NCBI GenBank assembly: GCA_015523565.1
Contig: WAKA01000177.1
Coordinates: 1-48,773 of the forward strand
Reading direction: 5' to 3'
Origin: Candidatus Heimdallarchaeota archaeon
Lineage (GTDB): Archaea; Asgardarchaeota; Heimdallarchaeia; Heimdallarchaeales; Kariarchaeaceae
Length of the DNA: 48,773 bases
A program made the position numbers and the translations under genes. The notes beneath the pieces are model-generated. The model was not told the DNA's origin, did not search any database, and saw nothing but the letters and a program-made list of their open reading frames with translations. Numbering within the stretch: the stretch's first letter is position 1; each line of letters begins with the position of its first letter. Below are positions 8,852 to 18,013 of this stretch, one piece after another.

Positions 8852-11800
8852 AGAAAATCGTTGTTTTGTTGATTGCACTAATGTTTTTTGGTCAGATAAT
8901 TATTCCAAATTCAACATCTCAGAACAAAGTATCCCACGATGTCATTGTCAACAAAAACTTCAATATAAGAAAAGTGACATCTCCTCCACAAAAAAATGAG
9001 CTTTCTACTGTTGTAGAAAAAACAATTCTGGAAAATAGGCAAAAATTCCATACTGGCGATAAATTCTCTCCTCATCAAAAAGAAAATCCAGAAGTGCCCG
9101 TGTCCATCAAAGCAACAGTTCAAAAGGATTATTCCGTCAAAGTAGGGGATACCTTGACAATTAATGGAGTTTTGAAAAGTGGAAGTGTGCCTTGGGCAAA
9201 TGAACAGGTCGTCTTAATGCGGGAAGGATACGCAAACCTTACTGATATAACAGATGCCAATGGAAACTACAAATTTAGTTTCAGCTATACACTGTCAGAT
9301 ATTGGTAGACATAACTATACTGTATATTTCCCTGGTAATCCATCCCTATTGAGGCAGGAGGGGGTTCTTCAAGAGGGTGTCATATCTGTTACGGAAACAA
9401 TTACCATGAAAGCTTTTACAGATCAAGGTACGTCTGCCCAAACTGTAACTCCAAATTTCCCCTACAATGTTATAGTTACATTCGAATTTTCTGATGGAAC
9501 TCCCTTTGATCCTACAACTGCATCATTCGAAAATGAATCAAACATTGCCTATGATTTTTCAATCTTGAAAATTGACGTGATTGAGACTTACCAGGACACA
9601 GGTGGTGGAACACCCGATACAACAACAGCCCTCAATCTTGTAGATCAACCTGTCACAGGTAGCACTTTGACTTATTCCAGTAATACTGGAAATCAAATCT
9701 CTTCAATGGATATAAAATTAAGTGTGACTCTAAAGAATTATCTGGAATTTGCAGATATCTTATCTTTCAAATCGGAAAGTGATAATACTCAACCAGTTGT
9801 CGCAAATAAATTAATCCTGCAAATCGATATTAACTATGTCTTTACAGCCCAATTCCTTATTGACGGTGCAAATTTGATTGATGGATCAAGGCAATATAGA
9901 CAAGGGCAAAACGTCACTGTTGCAGGAACACTTTCAAATGCAGTTTTGGGCATTGAATATGTCCGCGGAGTTGGGTATACATACACACTGACTTATGGAA
10001 CGCAAACCTTGGTAACTAAAACTGGAAAAACAGATACAAATGGCAAGCTAAAGGAAACATTTTATTTGAACAAGACTGTATTCAATGACACCCTGCAATC
10101 CGTGACCATAAGGGTTGACATTGATACCTCAAACAGTACAATAACAAACTTGTCTCCATCTTCCGTATCAAGAAGTTTCTCATTATATGAATATATTGGC
10201 TCTATCACAATTGGTCCATTGCAGGATACTACAACTGTCTTTTCCGAACAAGGTTCACAGTTCCTTGTCAATGGCACTGTTTATGATATAGATGGAAATG
10301 CATCAGCGTCCGCTAAAGTCAAGTTTTCTATTCTTGATTCTACAAATGCCTTGATTCCAAACTTTGCCCCCACTGCAACAACAAATGGGACAGGATTTTT
10401 TGAGAAAACAATAACTTTACCTTCAATGTCGACTGGAAACGGTACATTCTTCCTTAAGGTCGAGGTAGTCAACGGTACATTCCCAAATGATGTTTGGTAT
10501 ATTCAAAACGCAGTTGAAAAGAGCTACGGCAAGTTCAACTACACTCAGGGGGCAACAATGACTATTCAAAATCTCCGAGGAAAAACCCTGATCGATGGGA
10601 ATATAAGCAGGGTTTTCAATGATTCCTTTGCTAAATTATTACAGCAGAACCCCAGTTACACAATTAACGTGATTGATATATTTGGTCGTGCACCTTATGG
10701 AATGACTGTTCAACTAATTGAGAATTATCTTGCAGTTAGTGCCAGTTCATCATCATTGGTTTATACAATTAATAGTTCAAACAACGGTGTTTTTGTCGTC
10801 AAAATCAATGATTTCAGCAAATTACTTGATCCAAATGGTCCAAACGGAAATCGTTTAACAAATCATCCTGACACCTTTAGGTATGATATAATTCTGAAAT
10901 CATCAAAAGGATCAACAGTGCAAACTCTCTCTGAAAGTTATCAGCTTTATGGCCCTGACGAATCACCCCCTACATTAAATCCAAATTCATTGACAGTTAC
11001 TGGTAATGACGGTACTAGTGGGTCTGATATTGTCGTTTCAATTGCATTGCAGGATCCAACCCAAGTCCACAATATTCGCAACGTAACCATATTCTATAGG
11101 TTAAGCCTGAATAAGAATGTAAATGATACTACCCCTGATTTTGGTAGTCAACCATTTATTGCAAGAGCAATGACCAATGATACGGCAAATAACCGCTTTA
11201 CCTTTACATTCCTGTATAATTCCTCCCAAAATGGTATTTGGATTGAATTTTATTTCATTGCATATGACCTTGCCGGAAATGGATTGGACGTAAATGGCGT
11301 CACAATAAGACCTCCTGCTTATGATCCTAATTATACCCTCTCCTATGACATTCGGACAAACCCTTCGTGGACTGACCAAATTGTTCGGATGGGTGATCTC
11401 TCTATTAGTGACATAAATCTTGGAACTGGAATAGAAGTGAATGGAACTCAATTGGGTGCATTTGACGGTGCCATTGCAAATGGAAGTCAGTTGATTATCA
11501 TCTTTAATGCCCCTGACCCAGATATAGAAAAGGTCTTCTTAATTTATAGGACTCGAAGCGTAGATCCAATAACTTTGGAAGCTGGTGATTGGTCTGACAA
11601 TATCACTGTTGAAATGCTGAAAATGACTGGAAATAGATGGAATTATACTTTTTCAGGAGATTTGTTGGTTTGGGGTATTGAGCTTGATTATAGATTCGCC
11701 TATAGGGACATTTACGGGAACGCAAAAGAAACCTCTTTTGTCAGTACAGAATTCTCTGGATCCACTACCAGAAGAAATCCAATTGTTGTGGATTCTGATG

Positions 11801-12846
11801 CACCAACTGCTACAGCCGTTGTGCATAAAAGTCCCTATAATGAAACATATCCAATAGCAGGAAGAAATGGAAACAATGGAACCTTCTATGAAATTTGGAA
11901 TAATGAAACATTGACCATTGCGTTTAATCTTACAGACGGATCGTCAGGTTCTGGTGTTGCAAATGTAACCTTCTTCATTACCTATTATTTCGCAAACGGG
12001 TCCGTTTACAAAGTCATTAACCAGACAGTCTTTACCTCAAAAATATTTGGCGAAGGTCAGGATGTCCAAATTACATTTGACATTCCAACTGATTTCTATG
12101 TCATAAACGGCTCATTTACATGGTATGCAAATGCAACAGACAAATTTGGAAATGTGCTTCTAATTAATCAAAATGGTATCAACTATATTATCAGAGAACC
12201 ACCGAAACCTCCATTACCTCCTGACCAAACAATCCTCACCTCCAATATCGTCACAACAATAAACGGTTCTGAAGTGACCTTGACAACTTCGGTAACTGTT
12301 CCTCTGACAAATGCCACCCAAGCAGAATCTGGATCTGATTACAGAGGATTGATTATCTTCACTGGATTCATATTCGGTCTCTTTGCATTGGTTTTATATT
12401 ATAAACGGCATACCCTAATTGAATACATTAAACGAAGAAACCGTGCAAGGCTTCTTCAATCTCGTTTACAAGATATCTCCGATGACATTGCCAGATTAGC
12501 AAAAGACGGGAACTATAAGGAAGCGGTTCTCTTAATCTGGCAGGCATTTGAAAGAGCTTGTAGGGAAGCATTACAGGCTCCCAGAAAATACAATATGACT
12601 GTTCGAATGTATACTGATTACATTGGAACTATTACACTTGTTGATCCCCTTGTCCTTACCACTTTGGCTCATGTGTTTGAGAAAGCAAGGTATGGGAACG
12701 AGGAGATCACTGAAGACGACTTCAAAGAGGCATTCAATGCCTTGGAAGTCACTATTCAAACTTTGATTGCCACTGGCGCAAAAAGAATAGTCCTCGAAGA
12801 CGAGGACGAAGATTTCGACATCGATATCGATATCGAAGAAGAATGA
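8848..12846 (+). CDS. Large secreted Ig-like repeat protein with one membrane helix and cytosolic DUF4129-like domain
   Basis: The 1332-aa product begins with a signal peptide (about 1-25). About 1140 extracellular residues follow, with repeated Ig/Big-type segments such as VKVGDTLTINGVL and VTDANGNYKFSF-like turns, and many N-x-S/T sequons. A single membrane helix spans about 1167-1188. The cytosolic tail of about 140 residues is helical and resembles DUF4129 (GNYKEAVLLIWQAFE, then TVRMY-like and FEKARYG-like motifs). It ends in a very acidic run of D/E residues. The same cytosolic domain recurs in the next gene. Start overlap (ATGA) with the upstream gene indicates translational coupling. 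Function unknown; a surface sensor or scaffold is an inference. Confidence 0.75.
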   Translation: MKKIVVLLIALMFFGQIIIPNSTSQNKVSHDVIVNKNFNIRKVTSPPQKNELSTVVEKTILENRQKFHTGDKFSPHQKENPEVPVSIKATVQKDYSVKVGDTLTINGVLKSGSVPWANEQVVLMREGYANLTDITDANGNYKFSFSYTLSDIGRHNYTVYFPGNPSLLRQEGVLQEGVISVTETITMKAFTDQGTSAQTVTPNFPYNVIVTFEFSDGTPFDPTTASFENESNIAYDFSILKIDVIETYQDTGGGTPDTTTALNLVDQPVTGSTLTYSSNTGNQISSMDIKLSVTLKNYLEFADILSFKSESDNTQPVVANKLILQIDINYVFTAQFLIDGANLIDGSRQYRQGQNVTVAGTLSNAVLGIEYVRGVGYTYTLTYGTQTLVTKTGKTDTNGKLKETFYLNKTVFNDTLQSVTIRVDIDTSNSTITNLSPSSVSRSFSLYEYIGSITIGPLQDTTTVFSEQGSQFLVNGTVYDIDGNASASAKVKFSILDSTNALIPNFAPTATTNGTGFFEKTITLPSMSTGNGTFFLKVEVVNGTFPNDVWYIQNAVEKSYGKFNYTQGATMTIQNLRGKTLIDGNISRVFNDSFAKLLQQNPSYTINVIDIFGRAPYGMTVQLIENYLAVSASSSSLVYTINSSNNGVFVVKINDFSKLLDPNGPNGNRLTNHPDTFRYDIILKSSKGSTVQTLSESYQLYGPDESPPTLNPNSLTVTGNDGTSGSDIVVSIALQDPTQVHNIRNVTIFYRLSLNKNVNDTTPDFGSQPFIARAMTNDTANNRFTFTFLYNSSQNGIWIEFYFIAYDLAGNGLDVNGVTIRPPAYDPNYTLSYDIRTNPSWTDQIVRMGDLSISDINLGTGIEVNGTQLGAFDGAIANGSQLIIIFNAPDPDIEKVFLIYRTRSVDPITLEAGDWSDNITVEMLKMTGNRWNYTFSGDLLVWGIELDYRFAYRDIYGNAKETSFVSTEFSGSTTRRNPIVVDSDAPTATAVVHKSPYNETYPIAGRNGNNGTFYEIWNNETLTIAFNLTDGSSGSGVANVTFFITYYFANGSVYKVINQTVFTSKIFGEGQDVQITFDIPTDFYVINGSFTWYANATDKFGNVLLINQNGINYIIREPPKPPLPPDQTILTSNIVTTINGSEVTLTTSVTVPLTNATQAESGSDYRGLIIFTGFIFGLFALVLYYKRHTLIEYIKRRNRARLLQSRLQDISDDIARLAKDGNYKEAVLLIWQAFERACREALQAPRKYNMTVRMYTDYIGTITLVDPLVLTTLAHVFEKARYGNEEITEDDFKEAFNALEVTIQTLIATGAKRIVLEDEDEDFDIDIDIEEE

Positions 12847-12861
12847 AAGGAGCGATAAAAA

Positions 12862-13347
12862 ATGGGAATAATAGATTTCATAAAATCACTTTTCAGCAAT
12901 GAGAAAAAAATGAAGCAACGGCAAGTTCAGACTGCCATGGACGCCGTAAAACAGGCGGCTCAATCTGGAAATTACAATGAAGCATCTATCAAGGCATTCT
13001 ATGCCTTCCAAACAATTGGCGAAGTATACCTCGAAAAACCAAGGGAAAACGCACAAACTGTCCGTGAGTATATTTCCCTAGTCTTGGAAGAAGTCAAGGT
13101 TCCTCGCGAGGAGGTAATGCCTTTAGCATATGCTTTTGAGATTGCAAAATACAGCCCAAATGACGTAACCGCCGATCAGTTCATGAAAGCGGATGAGGCC
13201 TTGAAACTGTTTGAAAGCAGAGCAATGGGTCATGCAGACGGTAAAGGAAAGAAAGGTGGCGGTGCCAAGAAACAGAGGGCAAGGAAACGAGCAGCTCCTC
13301 GAAAACGAACAAGAAGAACAGGAAGGCGACAGCAGCGTGGTAACTGA
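12862..13347 (+). CDS. Small soluble DUF4129-like protein with Arg/Lys-rich tail
   Basis: The 161-aa product has no membrane helix. Residues about 20-120 align by eye with the cytosolic tail of the preceding protein: GNYNEA, a helical AFxxxG/E core, KPRExxxTVREY, LAYAFEIAKYS and an acidic-residue-rich final helix. The last 35 residues are dominated by Lys, Arg and Gly and are strongly basic, whereas the paralogous tail upstream ends in an acidic run. An AAAGGAG Shine-Dalgarno site lies about 10 nt before the ATG. The coding end overlaps the next gene's probable start. Role unknown; pairing with the acidic tail of the upstream protein, or nucleic-acid binding through the basic tail, are both possible. 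Confidence 0.75.
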   Translation: MGIIDFIKSLFSNEKKMKQRQVQTAMDAVKQAAQSGNYNEASIKAFYAFQTIGEVYLEKPRENAQTVREYISLVLEEVKVPREEVMPLAYAFEIAKYSPNDVTADQFMKADEALKLFESRAMGHADGKGKKGGGAKKQRARKRAAPRKRTRRTGRRQQRGN

Positions 13348-15115
13348 TAGAGCTCGAAAGGCATTCGGATGGATGCAGATACTGGCCTTGACATTCATTT
13401 TCGTTGTCGGAGTGGCACCCATTTTCCTCGCTTATGTTGGGGAAAGCAATGAGGCTTTCTCAATCTACAATAATGGTGCTGATGGACTTTCCATTTTCCG
13501 GAATGAACTTGAATTGGCCACTTTCGACTCTGGAGGTCAAAAATACAATGTAAGTAACCTCGTGAGCAATTTAAATGCTTTAAACCGTTTCAATGACAGC
13601 GGTGTTCTCATGGTCATCGGACCATCCGCAAAATACGACCAAACAGAATTCTTTTCACTCCTGCTTTTCCTGTTGCGGGGTGGAAGCTTGGTCATTGCTG
13701 ATGATTTTGGAACTGGAAACGAAATTCTGGAACCGTTGTTCAAGGCTTTTGAATCATATGATTCTCTTGTGGAAACTCTAAATGAAACTGCGGGCATTCA
13801 AATCCCCACATTCAATGAATTCCTGCAAAATTTCACCTCTTCAGATGCAGGTAGTCAAGAAGCGGATGCTTTAAGCGGTACTGGTGTGGGAGGACAACAA
13901 ATTCCTGGCGTTGATCTGGGAGGAACTACCCAATCCCTTGCCAATGGTCTTTTCAATCTAATCGGCAACGTATTGAAACGGTTTGGATTTAATGGTTCTG
14001 TACTTATGGATGTTGGAAGCAATAACCAAAATCCAAACAGACCTGTGATTGTTGACGTGGATGAAACAAATACCCCCTATCGAATGACGGAAGGAGTCCA
14101 AAAAATCCAAACAGAAATGCCCACTATTATCTCATTGCAACTGAATGTTTCTGTTGAGGTGACAGATCCCGATACTGGTGAAGTCAAACAAGTCCAAAAA
14201 ACTGTTTGGCAACCTTTAAGTCGACTCTCCCTCTCTCAAATCGCAGGCGGAAGTTTAGGGCAAGCTGTGCCTGAGTTGGACACATTTAGGCAACTGGATT
14301 TCTTGTTCCCACTTTACTCCTCCAAGCAGTCTTGGATTGAAACAGACATCAAGGCCGCTGCGGATAATACCGCACAACCTGATGTGACTGAATGGGGAAA
14401 CGAAGCATTCAGCCTTGCTTTGACCCTACCAATCTTCCCTGGTGGCGGAAAGATTGTTTTTATTGCCGATCCCAGTATTTTCATTAATAGATGGACAACA
14501 AAGGTTACGGAAAATGACAATCTGCAATTCGCAATGAACGTTGTTGAAATGGTCACTCGACATTTGGAGGAAAATGGAAAGCCAATTCCTGTAATCTTTG
14601 ATTTTGGTCATACATATCAAGCATTGACTTCCCCTGCACTTTACTCAACAGCTTTACTGAAGCTTTTGGCAAACCTCAGCATGTTCCCGCTTCTCGCTCC
14701 TTTCGTTCCATTTACTGCCTATAGCTTCGGTAAACTTGTCATCCCACAATCCAGAAGACTTCGCCCTATCCTCCTCACAAAACGCAGAGGTGAAAAAGGG
14801 GCTTCCCAATTCGAACAGAAACTACAGGAAATCAAGGAAGCAGGTACTTATGGAGAGCCAATCAAGCATCTTGTAAATAAATTGGTTAGAACCGTTCAGT
14901 CTGACGCACGTTTCACGGGTCGATTTGCAAGAGATCCGAAAGAAATGGCTGATTTCTTTGTTTCCAATTTTCCAAGCGAATTCAATAGGAGAGAATTGAC
15001 AAGAAACCTAAAAACACTTTTCAAAATCGCTGAAAATCCTGCAAGGAGAATGACAATGGTTCAAGCAAAGGTATATTTTGCTCTCCTGAAGAAATTACTT
15101 TCCTATGTCACATGA
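13337..15115 (+). CDS. DUF4350-domain membrane protein
   Basis: A protein of about 592 aa with an N-terminal membrane helix (about 11-33 from the GTG), a long extracytoplasmic domain and a second membrane region near the C-terminus (around LLANLSMFPLLAPFVPFTAY), followed by a basic helical cytosolic domain. The N-terminal exported part has the DUF4350 pattern: a GVLMVIGPSAKYD strand-loop, then LLRGGSLVIADDFGTGNEIL. The frame is open from 13211, but that would overlap the upstream gene by 137 bp. GTG at 13337, 10 nt after a GGAAGG site, gives an 11-bp overlap and places the membrane helix at the N-terminus, so it is my preferred start. DUF4350 genes commonly accompany MoxR/DUF58/DUF4129 sets. 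Confidence 0.7.
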   Translation: MVTDRARKAFGWMQILALTFIFVVGVAPIFLAYVGESNEAFSIYNNGADGLSIFRNELELATFDSGGQKYNVSNLVSNLNALNRFNDSGVLMVIGPSAKYDQTEFFSLLLFLLRGGSLVIADDFGTGNEILEPLFKAFESYDSLVETLNETAGIQIPTFNEFLQNFTSSDAGSQEADALSGTGVGGQQIPGVDLGGTTQSLANGLFNLIGNVLKRFGFNGSVLMDVGSNNQNPNRPVIVDVDETNTPYRMTEGVQKIQTEMPTIISLQLNVSVEVTDPDTGEVKQVQKTVWQPLSRLSLSQIAGGSLGQAVPELDTFRQLDFLFPLYSSKQSWIETDIKAAADNTAQPDVTEWGNEAFSLALTLPIFPGGGKIVFIADPSIFINRWTTKVTENDNLQFAMNVVEMVTRHLEENGKPIPVIFDFGHTYQALTSPALYSTALLKLLANLSMFPLLAPFVPFTAYSFGKLVIPQSRRLRPILLTKRRGEKGASQFEQKLQEIKEAGTYGEPIKHLVNKLVRTVQSDARFTGRFARDPKEMADFFVSNFPSEFNRRELTRNLKTLFKIAENPARRMTMVQAKVYFALLKKLLSYVT

Positions 15116-15157
15116 AACAATCATATCTAATAAATTAAAGAAATTTTATCTTTGGTT

Positions 15158-15718
15158 GTGTCAGACTTAATCAACAAGTACAGTCAAATCATTAGGGAAT
15201 TACTTATTGACTTGGGAATTACTAATAAGGAAGTACTGGAAAATACTCCAAAAAGATGGATTAAATTCTTGGAATCCTATTCAAAACCCCTGAAAAATGA
15301 TTTCAATGACTTTAAAACATTTCCTAATGCATCCGATGATATGGTTATAGCAGAAACCCACTTTTGGTCGATTTGTGAGCACCATCTCCTCCCATTTTTC
15401 GGAAAAGTATACTTCGGCTATATTCCAGACCAAAAAGTACTTGGAATTAGCAAAATTGTAAGATATATTCAATATACCTCAAAACAGCCATCCATCCAGG
15501 AAGAACTTACACAAAAAATTGCAGATACACTTTTTGAAAAGTCCAATGCAAAGGGGGCAATGGTATTGATCAAAGCATTTCATACATGTGTGGCTTCCAG
15601 ATATAGCAATGGTTGGATGACCACGTCTGCAATCAGGGGCATGTTCAGGGAGAACAAGACTCTAAAAAATGAGTTTCTCTCTTTGGTACATCAATCAAAA
15701 TTTGAAATGCTCGAATAG
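15158..15718 (+). CDS. folE: GTP cyclohydrolase I (type IA, FolE)
   Basis: A 186-aa enzyme that converts GTP to 7,8-dihydroneopterin triphosphate, the first step of pterin, folate and 7-deazaguanine routes. Zinc ligands are visible: C73 and H76 in SICEHHLLPF and C144 in FHTCVASR, with the E. coli spacing. LGISKIVRYI and QEELTQKIAD match the conserved core. No in-frame ATG exists before the core, so the start is GTG 15158 or TTG 15152. Many archaea use the unrelated MptA/FolE2 enzyme instead, which makes the type-IA enzyme notable. It lies 42 bp after the DUF4350 gene. Confidence 0.93.
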   Translation: MSDLINKYSQIIRELLIDLGITNKEVLENTPKRWIKFLESYSKPLKNDFNDFKTFPNASDDMVIAETHFWSICEHHLLPFFGKVYFGYIPDQKVLGISKIVRYIQYTSKQPSIQEELTQKIADTLFEKSNAKGAMVLIKAFHTCVASRYSNGWMTTSAIRGMFRENKTLKNEFLSLVHQSKFEMLE

Positions 15719-15770
15719 TATGGTTTGGAAGTCCTTTTATTTGATATGGACTATTTCATTAACGAGACAA

Positions 15771-16610
15771 ATGAAACTCTTGCAATTGTCAATCCTTCTT
15801 TTTCTTCTTGCCCTATCAACATTCGTTAATGGTCAGCAATCCACCACCTTGTGGCCTGCGGGAATAGACTATACCTTGACTTATGCAGAAGACTTGAACA
15901 TTGAATTCTTCAATGCTTCTCTTTCACAGAAGAATTTGCCCATAGTTTTCAATGTCACTGAACTTAACAACACTGGCTACAAATATTTCCTGCAAGGGAA
16001 TGTGTCAAATGAATACAGTGTGAAAATGGACATTATACAAATTCCAAATCTCGGTGCCTTTGAAATTCCTGTTGGAGATTTGCCACTGTTTCTCCCATTG
16101 TCATTCAATGGAAAGGAGGATTGGATGGACTCATTTGGTTCCCAATTGCAAATACTCGGTGGATTCATTAATAATCTCAATAACAGCATTATTGTTGGAT
16201 CAAACATTACAATTACAAATGAGGAGATTATCTTTGCACTGTCTGCCTCATTTGACAATATCTCTTTTATAAATATCAATCAAAATTTCGAGAACTATTT
16301 ACAATTTTTGCCTTTAGATATATTTACAAACCAAAATTATACCCTGTTTAAGGCATCTGTTTTTACAAACTTCACTTATTCAAAAAGCTCTGGCATTCTG
16401 CAAAGCTTTGAGGTGAAAATTACATCTGCAAACGTGACAGATCTCTTGACCAATTATTCAAATCCATTGATCTATCAGGCACTTACCTTTGTCGCAGTTC
16501 TCCCTCCATTTGGCTCTTCAGGTCTATTTGACTCACCACTTCCAGTTTTACCCATGGTCTTTATTCTTCTTGTACTCACAAGAAGATTAAGGAAGAAATC
16601 TCTTTTCTAA
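15771..16610 (+). CDS. Secreted or surface-anchored protein of unknown function
   Basis: The 279-aa product starts with a clear signal peptide (KLLQLSILLFLLALSTFVNG) and ends with a hydrophobic helix followed by RRLRKK, i.e. a C-terminal membrane anchor with a basic stop-transfer tail. The middle is rich in N-x-S/T sequons and alternating hydrophobic residues, suggesting beta structure. The frame is open from 15669, inside folE, but the ATG at 15771 places the signal peptide correctly. The last 24 bp overlap the convergent TPR gene. I recognise no family. Confidence 0.7.
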   Translation: MKLLQLSILLFLLALSTFVNGQQSTTLWPAGIDYTLTYAEDLNIEFFNASLSQKNLPIVFNVTELNNTGYKYFLQGNVSNEYSVKMDIIQIPNLGAFEIPVGDLPLFLPLSFNGKEDWMDSFGSQLQILGGFINNLNNSIIVGSNITITNEEIIFALSASFDNISFININQNFENYLQFLPLDIFTNQNYTLFKASVFTNFTYSKSSGILQSFEVKITSANVTDLLTNYSNPLIYQALTFVAVLPPFGSSGLFDSPLPVLPMVFILLVLTRRLRKKSLF

Positions 16611-17876
16611 ACTTGAAACTTCCGCATCAGATAAATTAAGTGCATCCTTCAAGTTCTTGACTTCTTCAAGGAATTTCTTTCTAATATCCTTGTTTTTGCA
16701 TCTAGGTAAAAGGTCAACACCTTTTTGATACGTTTGCTTTCCACTTGAAAGCGTCACTGACAAAATTGAAAGTAGGGCACACCAATCCTTCTTTTTCCTA
16801 AATATGTCCATCGCATAGTCCATCACTTGATCCTTTATTTTCGTTTTCATGGATATCTGATCCGTTATCATCGGCAAAAGATTTTTGTAAAGGGGGTCTT
16901 CCTTATCAAACTGGTTCATTATTTTCAATGTCATTTCAATTTCGTCCCAACTTAGCTCTGTGGATTGCTGTTCCTCCAATGTTCTCTTTAAATTCTTCCC
17001 AAATGCACGTTCAACCAAAACATTTGATCCCACTAACCTATCAATCTCATTCCGAAGGGTATCTTTTGTAGAATTTTGCCATTTTCCAAGGTCTCTCCAT
17101 GTAAACTCATGACTCAAAATTACTTTGAATACGTCATTAAATCCATTTGCATCTTCACTGTTTATGACACATTGCTCCAATAACATTGCTTTCTGTTCCC
17201 TTTCCAATTCAATGTAATTAAATCCATTCAATACCAAGGAATTTGACAACTTTTTGTTTTTTGACTTCTCAAGAAATGAGCTTAGATCATTGAACAGCTT
17301 TTTTCCACCTTTCATCGTTATTTTGTTGAATTTAATGATGGTGTTGTATCTCTCTTGTTTTTCCTTGTCTTTGATTTTTTTTGACGCCTTCTCTAATTTT
17401 TTAACTAAGTTGAGATCTGCTTCCCTTGTCAATTGCAAAATATTTAGGTACAGCTGACCTATGTTTAATGCTTCATCATGTCTTTTTATTTTCAAGAATC
17501 CCTCTATTGCAGATTTATAATATATTTTCGAATTTTGTAGATCATTTTTGGCTAAATAGATTTTCCCAATTTTCTGATTTATTGCAGAAATTAGGGAAAG
17601 GCTTTTTTCATTCACCTCCACTCTGTCCAGAATATATTGAAAACTGCCCAACGCCTTATCCAATTCATTTAAGTGGAAATAACATTCTCCTTCAGATACT
17701 TTCAAAAAAAAGAAGTTGTTGATTGTTTCAGCATCATGCTTCTGTTTTGCAATTGTCGACTGGAGTCGGTTCAATGATTTCTTGATCTTTTTTAAGGCAG
17801 ACCTGTAATCTCCGATTTCAAAATCAGATTGGATTGATTCCAATTTTAAGTCAATGTCCTTGCCTTTTTTTCCCAT
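16587..17876 (-). CDS. TPR-type helical repeat protein
   Basis: The 429-aa, lysine-rich, all-helical product has TPR-like helix pairs in its N-terminal half: GDYRSALKKIKKSL, GECYFHLNELDKALGSF, IGKIYLAKNDLQNSKIYYKSAI and RHDEALNIGQLYL. The C-terminal half is helical without clear repeat consensus. No signal peptide or membrane segment is seen, so it is likely cytosolic. It converges on the secreted-protein gene with a 24-bp overlap and is divergent from the 610-aa gene. TPR proteins are scaffolds; the partner is unknown. Confidence 0.75.
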   Translation of the reverse strand: MGKKGKDIDLKLESIQSDFEIGDYRSALKKIKKSLNRLQSTIAKQKHDAETINNFFFLKVSEGECYFHLNELDKALGSFQYILDRVEVNEKSLSLISAINQKIGKIYLAKNDLQNSKIYYKSAIEGFLKIKRHDEALNIGQLYLNILQLTREADLNLVKKLEKASKKIKDKEKQERYNTIIKFNKITMKGGKKLFNDLSSFLEKSKNKKLSNSLVLNGFNYIELEREQKAMLLEQCVINSEDANGFNDVFKVILSHEFTWRDLGKWQNSTKDTLRNEIDRLVGSNVLVERAFGKNLKRTLEEQQSTELSWDEIEMTLKIMNQFDKEDPLYKNLLPMITDQISMKTKIKDQVMDYAMDIFRKKKDWCALLSILSVTLSSGKQTYQKGVDLLPRCKNKDIRKKFLEEVKNLKDALNLSDAEVSSLEKRFLP

Positions 17877-17976
17877 GTCTATTTCCTTATAGTTTTCCTT
17901 GCTTTTATCCCTTTAGGAACTGCTTTTTTCAAACCCTGTGTTTTTTACTTTGTCTTCATCCCCGCACTGTTCCAAA

Positions 17977-17986
17977 TTTAAATATA
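17977..17986 (+). promoter_or_regulatory. TATA box of the 610-aa gene
   Basis: TTTAAATATA is centred about 32 bp before the ATG at 18014, in the 137-bp divergent gap shared with the TPR gene. It predicts a leader of only a few nucleotides. Confidence 0.4.
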
Positions 17987-18013
17987 GGTGATTGACCAAA
18001 TTGGGTTGCTAGC

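Noticed and set aside
13211-13336. A long N-terminal extension of the DUF4350 protein
   Set aside because: It lies in another frame of the upstream gene and would separate the membrane helix from the N-terminus; the GTG at 13337 fits better.
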